DNA of 13,005 nt, from the NCBI GenBank assembly GCA_949840855.1, contig CATKYP010000010.1:1-13005 (forward strand), read 5' to 3'. Below the pieces are notes generated by a model. The model worked only from the letters and a program-made list of their open reading frames with translations, searched no databases and was not told where the DNA came from. The DNA comes from an uncultured Bacilli bacterium (lineage in GTDB: Bacteria > Bacillota_I > Bacilli_A > RF39 > UBA660). The position numbers and the translations under genes are program-made. Below, in pieces: positions 1 to 5,412 of this stretch; within the stretch, counting starts at the first letter, position 1; every line of letters begins with the position of its first letter.

Positions 1-107
1 AAAATATTAAAATTTGTCTATAAGATGTTTTTTGGTTGAAATTCGATATTTTTTTTAGTAAAAAACCTAAACTTAAATATATCCTTTCTTTTATTTTTTA
101 AAATTTT

Positions 108-116
108 TGATATAAT
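108..116 (+). promoter_or_regulatory. Extended -10 promoter of the IS110 leader
   Basis: TG at 108-109, one base, then a perfect TATAAT at 111-116. Initiation would be near 122. No good -35 box stands 17 bp upstream, consistent with a -35 supplied by the other end in a circular intermediate or with extended -10 use alone. Confidence 0.55.
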
Positions 117-121
117 ATGTT

Positions 122-285
122 CCGACACTGTGGACTTTTTTGACTCACCTTATAGCTTTGACTATTCTACAAGAGACTAATGCCACAGTTTTATTTTTAA
201 TTGGTTATAAGTTGGATAAAGCTTTGACTTTTTATCTCCAACAAGGTTACAAGAAGTAAAACTACGTGGAACACATGTGTCAAAA
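122..285 (+). ncRNA. Candidate IS110 bridge RNA
   Basis: This is the non-coding leader between the extended -10 promoter and the transposase start. It can form two successive stem-loops. The first stem is ACTGTGG (127-133) with CCACAGT (183-189), closing a 49-nt loop. The second is GTTGGA (211-216) with TCCAAC (237-242), continued by TAAA/TTTA. The same ten bases, AGCTTTGACT, appear in both loops (154-163 and 220-229). Known IS110 bridge RNAs have a target-binding and a donor-binding loop that both read the shared core, so two loops with a common segment is the expected layout. I could not match the loops to the flanks, so guide assignment is open. The 3' end is a guess. Confidence 0.55.
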
Positions 286-314
286 ATTTTATTTTAGATT
301 GGAGTTGATTTTTT

Positions 315-1490
315 ATGTTTTATATCGGTTTCGATATAGCTAAAGAAAATCATTATGCATCTATTGCTGATTCAAATGGCGAAGTAATTCAAGAAGCATT
401 TTTAGTTAAAAATTCTATTAATGGTTTTAACTATTTTATGGACGAGTTAAAGGAAAATAAAGTTAATATTTCTGACTGTTTAGTTGGTATGGAATCTACT
501 GGTCATTATGGAGAAAATTTAATTCAATTTCTTCATAACAAAGGTTTCAATATTGCCATTATAAATCCCATCCAAACTGATGCTCTAAGAAATAGTAATA
601 TCAGAAAAACTAAAACTGATAAAATTGATACTTATTTAATTATTCAATCCCTTATGTTAAAACACTAATACTCCTTTTGTTTCTAAGGATATTAAGATTT
701 TAGAACTTAGAAGTTTATGCAGACATAGAGATGATGTTCTTAAATATCGTTCAAAATTAAAAGTTCGTTTAGTTGCCTTTGTTGATCAACTTTTCCCTGA
801 ATTGAATTTGATTTTTAATTCCATTCATCTTAAAAGTTGTTATGCATTACTATCTACTTATCCCAACCCTAAAGATATTGCTTCTACTCGTGTTGATGCT
901 ATTGCTAATCTTTTAGCTAAAGCTTCTAAAGGTCATTTTTCTTTAGAAAAAGCTCAAAAATTAAAAGAACTAGCTAAATCTTCTATTGGGGTCAACAACT
1001 CCTCACTTTCAATTCAAATTAAACATTCTCTTAGGCAAATTGAATTATTGGATGACCAAATTAGGAAATTGATTTAAAAATCAAAGAGATTATGAATGAG
1101 TTAAATTCTGTCATTTTAACTATTCCTGGTATTTCTTATACCTTAGGTTCTATCATCCTAAGTGAGATTGGCAACATAGATAAATTTGCTAGTCCTACTA
1201 AACTTCTTGCATTTGAAGGGTTAGACCCATCTGTCAAACAATCTGGTAATTTTAATGCCACTATTATTAAAATGTCCAAACGCGGTTCTAAACTTCTTCG
1301 CTATGCAATGTTGCGAGCTTCTGGATTAATTATCTGGAATTCAGAAACTTACAACGCTTATTATAACAGAAAATTAGCTCAAGGTAAAACACATAATAAT
1401 GTTGTTTGTCATGTAGCACACAAGCTCACTCGAGTTATATTTCATATGCTTAAAGAAAATATTGAATTCAAAGAACAATTAGAAAATTAA
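315..1490 (+). pseudogene. IS110-family transposase, two frameshifts
   Basis: Three open segments make one protein of about 391 residues when read through. Segment 1 (315-668) is the RuvC-like DEDD half, with D7 (GFDIAK), E60 (MESTGHYG), D102 and D105 (KTDKID). Around 660 the frame shifts, and the continuation starting NTPFVSKDIKILELRSLC reads on without a stop to 1077. A second shift near 1065-1075 returns to the first frame, restoring DLKIKEIMNEL, then the Transposase_20 half with IPGI (about 1122) and the serine in KQSGNFN that corresponds to the catalytic Ser of IS110 enzymes. GGAG at 301-304 is the ribosome site, 10 nt before the ATG. All catalytic residues are intact, so either the decay is recent or the A-run indels are sequence errors. 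As read, the gene cannot give a full transposase. Confidence 0.85.
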
Positions 1491-1506
1491 TTTTATGCCG
1501 AGAAAA

Positions 1507-1610
1507 CTTTTTACAAGTAAAGAAACATTTGATACTAGCACCAGAGTTTAATTATTAATTTTCACTTTTTGAAAATTGATAATCATTAAAATGTTTCTGC
1601 TTGTCAAAAG
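1507..1610. repeat. Large nested foldback after the transposase
   Basis: The outer arms are CTTTT, ACAAG and AGAAACATTT (1507-1530) against AAATGTTTCT, CTTGT and AAAAG (1589-1610), with only small internal mismatches. Inside is a second hairpin, ATTATTAATTTTCA (1551-1564) against TGAAAATTGATAAT (1570-1583), with one G-U pair and a 5-nt loop. Together they make a 104-base foldback. It lies in the expected right end of the IS and may serve as a transcription stop, a DNA structure at the end, or an older palindrome into which the element inserted. Confidence 0.6.
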
Positions 1611-1823
1611 GAAATTGGAATAAATTTAATTTTCACACTTGATCGAATTTTTAAAAAATTATTGACGTTCGGTCTTTTCGTCGTGCCAACTTTTACTATT
1701 TCATATATATTTCAAAAATGTTTCAATTTTCTATTGACGCATTATAGTTGGTCTCCTATAAATATTATCAGTTATTATTCGATATAACTTATGTATTTTT
1801 TTAAGATATTACTAAAGTTTATT

Positions 1824-3509
1824 CTAATATGACATAGTTCTTGTTCTATGATATGGCTTTTTATTAATATTCTTATCTTGACCTAAATGCCACAAAATAT
1901 CATTAATTTCTATAGCTGATATTTTATTATTAAGTTCTTCTTTTATCATATTGATTACAACAATCATACTAGCTCTAATTTCTATTTCATATTTTGAATT
2001 TTCAACAAGTATCTTTTTATTATCTATCAAATTAGATAGCTCTTCACTATATTCAGTTAATCCTATGTTTCTTAATACTTGTGGAATTTTATAATCAGCG
2101 CAACCTACTAAATGAGAACAATCAATCTTCTTTTCCTCTTTAATTTTACGCATATTTAAAATATCTGAGGTTAATAATTGTGCTAATTTATAAAAATATA
2201 TTGTTTTTCCATTATACTCTCTTCTGTCATTAAAACTTGGAAAACATCTTATTATTACATCAAAAAGTTCTATATCACTATCAATATTTTTAATGTAAAG
2301 AAAAAAGTTACCATTCATTTTTTTATTTATTATACTACTAACTTCCTGTAATGTTTTATATCTTTCTTTTAGTAATGGAATATCTATATTACCTTTTAAA
2401 GAATTACTAAACTCTTTATATGTTATTTTTTCAAAATTCAAATGTTCTTTTTCTTCTCTTAATCTTAAAAGACAACACATAAGTGCAAAAGCTCCATCAA
2501 TTTTTTTATTATCATACTCGATAGTCCATTTAGGTTCTCCCCAAAATGAGCAATCAATAGAATCAAAAATTATTAAGAAATTAATTATTTCATCAATATT
2601 TAGATCTAGTAAACCAAAATAATTATTTGATAACCAATGATTATTCTTTTCTATTTTTAAGTTATTTGCAAACTGTCTTATTGCCTCTTTATTTATTTTT
2701 ATAAACTCTAAATCATTGCAAATATATTTACTGGATTCTAAAATATTTTCTAACATATTGTTTTCTCTCAAAGTTTTAAAACCATTTCTACTCCATAGCC
2801 AAAGAGGTGTGTGTATATCGATAGGTTTATATTTAGTATTTTTTAATAAATTTTGCCATCTTCCTATTACTATTTTTTGAACGTTATTAGAGTTAAATTC
2901 AGTTTCAGTTATAAGACCTAATTTTAGACTTGATTTACAAATATGAGTATCTGGTGCAACCGTTAAATCTTCCATATTTATATATATTCTATCTGTATAT
3001 TCATAAATTACATATAACCAGTAATTACATATTTTAGTTCCAGATAAATAAGGAAATAATTTTTTATTTTCCTTTTGAATAAAATTTCTTATCTTGTTAA
3101 CATCATTACCGAATATATTAAATAGTTTTCTAATATCACCATCAAATAATTCAACAAATGTCTTACAAAGTTGTATCCATATTTCTGTTTGTTTATACTT
3201 TTGCATAGCTAATTTATACTTTGTAAGAGCATATTGTACTTCTTCAAAAGTTCTACTTAAACACTCTTTAGGAACAAATACAAATCTTGTTTCAGCATCA
3301 TTATAAGTTTTTAGAGCATCTTGCCATAACATATATGAGTTTCTTTGATAATTAAGAGCCATTGGTAATGTAAAGTATAAATAATTTGCTAAAATATCCT
3401 TTTTTAAATGTGGATTACAATCTTCTGGCATTATCTCCCCACCAAGTTCACCTTTTTTATACATATTTATAAGTAGTTCAACATCTCTTAAAATTTTAAT
3501 TTGATTCAT
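1824..3509 (-). CDS. Queuosine-phosphate N-glycosidase (Qng1/DUF2419) with an N-terminal HhH-GPD-like half
   Basis: The C-terminal half (about 300-560) carries the conserved blocks of the Qng1/DUF2419 queuosine-salvage family: FWGEPKW, DGAFALM, PSFNDRREYNG, YFYKLAQLL, CADYKIPQVLRNIG, EIRASMI, ILWHLG and a terminal PYHRTRTMSY. Known members release queuine from queuosine 5'-monophosphate so that it can be re-inserted into tRNA. The usual protein is about 300-350 residues; here 250 extra residues precede it. That half looks like a helix-hairpin-helix glycosylase: LSGTKICN (about 158-165) resembles the hairpin with its active-site Lys, and VAPDTHICKSSLKLG (187-201) resembles the VDTHI motif with the catalytic Asp (numbering from an upstream GTG three codons before the chosen start). 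The ATG at 3509 is preferred because AGGTGAT lies 4 nt before it. The gene stands 51 bp after the lysozyme-like gene and has its own -10. The Qng1 call is secure; the N-terminal half is inference. Confidence 0.85.
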   Translation of the reverse strand: MNQIKILRDVELLINMYKKGELGGEIMPEDCNPHLKKDILANYLYFTLPMALNYQRNSYMLWQDALKTYNDAETRFVFVPKECLSRTFEEVQYALTKYKLAMQKYKQTEIWIQLCKTFVELFDGDIRKLFNIFGNDVNKIRNFIQKENKKLFPYLSGTKICNYWLYVIYEYTDRIYINMEDLTVAPDTHICKSSLKLGLITETEFNSNNVQKIVIGRWQNLLKNTKYKPIDIHTPLWLWSRNGFKTLRENNMLENILESSKYICNDLEFIKINKEAIRQFANNLKIEKNNHWLSNNYFGLLDLNIDEIINFLIIFDSIDCSFWGEPKWTIEYDNKKIDGAFALMCCLLRLREEKEHLNFEKITYKEFSNSLKGNIDIPLLKERYKTLQEVSSIINKKMNGNFFLYIKNIDSDIELFDVIIRCFPSFNDRREYNGKTIYFYKLAQLLTSDILNMRKIKEEKKIDCSHLVGCADYKIPQVLRNIGLTEYSEELSNLIDNKKILVENSKYEIEIRASMIVVINMIKEELNNKISAIEINDILWHLGQDKNINKKPYHRTRTMSY

Positions 3510-3528
3510 ATTTATCACCTATATAGAG

Positions 3529-3537
3529 AGTATAACA
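3529..3537 (-). promoter_or_regulatory. Extended -10 promoter for the Qng1-like gene
   Basis: On the minus strand TG, one base, then TATACT stands about 20 bp before the ATG, between the two minus-strand genes. The transcript leader would be only about 13 nt, just enough to hold the AGGTGAT ribosome site. Co-transcription from the upstream gene is also possible. Confidence 0.45.
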
Positions 3538-3560
3538 TACTTTTTTATATTTAATTTATA

Positions 3561-4373
3561 TTATTTTGCTTTGATTTTTACATTTTGCTCTTCATAAGAA
3601 TAAAGATTTTCTTCTAATATTGACATACAAGATTCAGCATATGCTACTGCCATTTCTTTTTCTTTCCAATTAGTCCAACCATTATATGTTCCAAATATTT
3701 CTTTTGGATCATAATTATCTAATGTATAACCATATATATTCATTATTTTATTTATTAAGTAAGCTGATGCTTCAATGCTTTTATATGGATTATATAACAA
3801 ATCATCTTCTGTAAAACCTAATTCTCTATTTATAGATTCTAAATTCCATCTTACATTTATTTGATATTGTCCATAATCTCCAGTATATGACTTCACACCA
3901 TTTGTATTCCATTGACCTCCAGATTCCTGATGTCCTATAGTAGTCATTATATCAAAAGGTACTCCATACTCTTGCCCTATTCTATATATAGAGTCTTTCA
4001 ACTCATCATAGGTAAATACTCGATTAGTATATACTTCATTTTCTTCTACTAACATTTTATTATCTATTAATATATCATTTTGCAATTTTTCTGTTTTACT
4101 CACCTGGCTGTCAATTTTACTATCTATAGAGCTATTATCTTTTAGATATTCTTCCTCTATATATTCTGTATGTCCTGTCATTGCTGGTGCAACTATATTT
4201 ACTATATCTGTTTTTATTTGATTATAATTTGTTTCTGATTCATCATTTATATTTATTTCATTGTCTGAAATTATGGTATCTTCTAACTTAATATTATTTT
4301 TATTAGCTAAAGTTAGAGCTATTAGTAATGCATAAAATTTAGATACGTGTGTAATTTTTGTTATATTTTTCAT
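3561..4373 (-). CDS. Exported lysozyme-like / SLT transglycosylase-domain protein
   Basis: The 270-residue protein ends in a soluble-lytic-transglycosylase or lysozyme-like domain (about 120-258). TIGHQESGGQWN holds the probable catalytic glutamate, E150, followed by GDYGQYQIN (165-173), the family's G-x-x-Q-x-x motif, and a Y-N-G segment (FGTYNGWTNW). Such enzymes cut the glycan strands of peptidoglycan outside the membrane. The N-terminus has two lysines and a short hydrophobic run (KFYALLIALTLA, 12-23), a weak signal or anchor, then an acidic low-complexity linker (30-115). The start is fixed by AAAAGGGGG seven bases upstream. There is a strong own promoter. It lies next to chromosomal genes and a tRNA rather than conjugation genes, so a housekeeping cell-wall role is more likely than a conjugative lysozyme, though a decayed element cannot be excluded. 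Confidence 0.82.
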   Translation of the reverse strand: MKNITKITHVSKFYALLIALTLANKNNIKLEDTIISDNEININDESETNYNQIKTDIVNIVAPAMTGHTEYIEEEYLKDNSSIDSKIDSQVSKTEKLQNDILIDNKMLVEENEVYTNRVFTYDELKDSIYRIGQEYGVPFDIMTTIGHQESGGQWNTNGVKSYTGDYGQYQINVRWNLESINRELGFTEDDLLYNPYKSIEASAYLINKIMNIYGYTLDNYDPKEIFGTYNGWTNWKEKEMAVAYAESCMSILEENLYSYEEQNVKIKAK

Positions 4374-4400
4374 ATTATATCCCCCTTTTAAATCTTGCTC

Positions 4401-4429
4401 ATTATATCACGAAAATGAAAAAAAGTAAA
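4401..4429 (-). promoter_or_regulatory. Promoter of the lysozyme-like gene
   Basis: On the minus strand TTTACT (4424-4429), a 17-bp spacer ending in TGA, and a perfect TATAAT (4401-4406). This is a sigma-A type promoter with an extended -10, about 28 bp upstream of the start codon. Confidence 0.7.
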
Positions 4430-4504
4430 TATTTTATGCTAATTTATAAAAAATATGTTATAATTAGTTTGTATTTATTAAAAATTATGTATAAAAATAG
4501 AAAT

Positions 4505-4590
4505 GCGAGAGTGGCGGAATGGTAGACGCGATGGTCTCAAACACCATTAGTAGTGATACTGTGTGAGTTCAAGTCTCATCTCTCGCACCA
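4505..4590 (+). tRNA. tRNA-Leu(CAA)
   Basis: The acceptor stem GCGAGAG (4505-4511) pairs with CTCTCGC (4580-4586), followed by A and an encoded CCA end. The anticodon stem ATGGT/ACCAT holds the loop CTCAAAC, so the anticodon is CAA, reading the leucine codon UUG. The D arm (GGCGGAATGGTAGACGC), a long class II variable arm and the T loop TTCAAGT are all present. At 86 nt it is the normal size for tRNA-Leu. I saw no copy of its 3' end elsewhere in the window, so there is no sign that it is the attachment site of either mobile element here. Confidence 0.95.
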
Positions 4591-4637
4591 GAGAAGAATC
4601 TGCTCGAACTTTTATAGTTTTGGGCTTAATGATAAAT

Positions 4638-4668
4638 ATCAATTCTAGAAATGGAATTGATTTTTTGT
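4638..4668 (+). terminator. Rho-independent terminator after tRNA-Leu
   Basis: ATCAATTC (4638-4645) pairs with GAATTGAT (4654-4661) around an 8-nt loop, and runs into six T residues. It lies between the tRNA and the next gene, whose ribosome site follows directly. Confidence 0.75.
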
Positions 4669-4696
4669 TTTGTAAGAAAGTGAGGATATTCTTAAA

Positions 4697-4969
4697 ATGG
4701 TAACAATAAAGAATGAAAAAATCGAAATGGAAGAAGCACTAAAAAATAAGATTGAGTTTATTTGTGGTTTTTGTGGTACTACACCTATTATTTATAATGG
4801 AAATATAAAAATGATAGAACACACAAATTTGCAATATGTAGAGCCCCATAGAATTATTATTAAAGGTATTACATTTCTAGCATTTAACTATGAAAATACT
4901 CTTTATATAGAAAATTTAAGTAATGCTATTCCACTAAATGATTTAGAACAATATATTAAAGCAATATAA
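4697..4969 (+). CDS. Hypothetical 90-residue protein with a CxxC pair
   Basis: I do not recognise this family. The protein is small and soluble with a single CGFC pair (about 24-27), too little alone for a zinc ribbon but possible for a redox or partial metal site. The rest reads as alternating beta-like segments (RIIIKGITFLAF, NTLYIENL). GAGG at 4682-4685 lies 11 nt before the ATG, which is somewhat far. It has no neighbour on the same strand for several hundred bases. It could be the end of the chromosomal segment before the repeat block, or an outermost gene of the mobile region. Confidence 0.6.
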   Translation: MVTIKNEKIEMEEALKNKIEFICGFCGTTPIIYNGNIKMIEHTNLQYVEPHRIIIKGITFLAFNYENTLYIENLSNAIPLNDLEQYIKAI

Positions 4970-5033
4970 ATTAATTAAAAATTATCAATTCCTTTTCTAC
5001 TATTTACCTATGTGTTAAACAAAGAAAAAGAAA

Positions 5034-5110
5034 TTGCACAAATTTTGCATACTTTTTGCCACTTTTTTGCACGAAATTTGCAATAATTTTGCCTAGACAT
5101 TGCATATTTG
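5034..5110. repeat. Seven TTGC motifs at exact 11-bp spacing
   Basis: TTGC begins at 5034, 5045, 5056, 5067, 5078, 5089 and 5100, each exactly 11 bp from the last. The motif is usually preceded by T and followed by A or C; the remaining bases of each unit vary in an A/T-rich way. An eighth, off-phase TTGC follows at 5108. The spacing is close to one helical turn, so all motifs face one side of the DNA, as in cooperative protein-binding arrays. No gene overlaps it. The protein is not identifiable from the sequence. Confidence 0.8.
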
Positions 5111-5114
5111 CTCT

Positions 5115-5271
5115 GATAATATGGTAATGTAATCGTTATAAATACGATTTAGTGTACGCTTAACCGATTTAGTTTACTATTTAAAGTCAATTTAGTTTAC
5201 TATTCGACTACTAAAAAAATACAATTTAGTTTATTGTTTAAAGCTAGTCAAGATGATATTATGGTATTGTA
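5115..5271. repeat. Four ATTTAGTTTACT-type direct repeats between two 17-bp flanking repeats
   Basis: Copies of a 15-bp unit, consensus RATTTAGTTTACTAT, start at 5146, 5166, 5189 and 5223, so the spacing widens from 20 to 23 to 34 bp. The block is bounded by GATAATATGGTAATGTA (5115-5131) and GATATTATGGTATTGTA (5255-5271), which differ at two positions. The layout is iteron-like. It may be an origin, an operator array, or a subterminal region of the outer element; nothing in the sequence decides between these. Confidence 0.65.
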
Positions 5272-5316
5272 GTGAAATTGGTATGGATTTTAAGGATATT
5301 AGGAAGATTTTGGGAA

Positions 5317-5364
5317 GATAAACTACCAGACAAAGTATCAGACAAATTACCAGTAAAACTACCA
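5317..5364. repeat. Four 12-bp tandem repeats
   Basis: Four contiguous 12-base units with consensus GACAAACTACCA: GATAAACTACCA, GACAAAGTATCA, GACAAATTACCA and GTAAAACTACCA. In one frame they would read DKLP-DKVS-DKLP-VKLP, but no start or ribosome site supports a gene, so they are listed as DNA repeats. They may be the decayed end of a coding sequence. Confidence 0.6.
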
Positions 5365-5412
5365 TATTTTTGGGTATTGACAGTACAAATAGTAGTGCTA
5401 AAATAATGTATG

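Larger units (their letters stand above)
108..1610 (+). mobile_element. IS110-family insertion sequence, decayed (ends approximate)
   Basis: The element is recognised from its transposase, which has an N-terminal DEDD RuvC-like half and a C-terminal serine-containing half, and from the long non-coding leader in front of it, as in the IS110 subgroup. IS110 elements lack terminal inverted repeats and make almost no target duplication, so I could not fix the ends by eye. The left limit is set at the leader promoter and the right limit at the end of a large foldback after the transposase. In this family a full promoter often forms only when the ends join in the circle, so the true left end may fall just upstream of the -10 box. 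The DNA from 1611 to 1823 shows no gene; it contains two TTGACG boxes (1662-1667 and 1734-1739) that might be the right-end half of such a junction promoter. Confidence 0.72.

Noticed and set aside
1734..1762. TTGACG and GTCTCCTATAAA as the right end and target flank of the IS, read from the bridge-RNA loop
   Set aside because: The right-hand match to the loop is only partial, and I found no matching core on the left side, so the boundary could not be supported.
4505..4590. tRNA-Leu as the attachment site of one of the elements
   Set aside because: No second copy of the tRNA 3' end is present, and the inner element's site is clearly elsewhere. Both integrases are serine recombinases, which seldom use tRNA genes.
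5284..5322. Tiny frame MDFKDIRKILGR before the 12-bp repeats
   Set aside because: Twelve codons with no clear ribosome site; it may be a remnant of an older gene but cannot be called one.
5034..5364. Repeat block as a CRISPR array
   Set aside because: The repeats are too short, of three unrelated kinds, lack unique spacers of constant length, and no cas gene is present.
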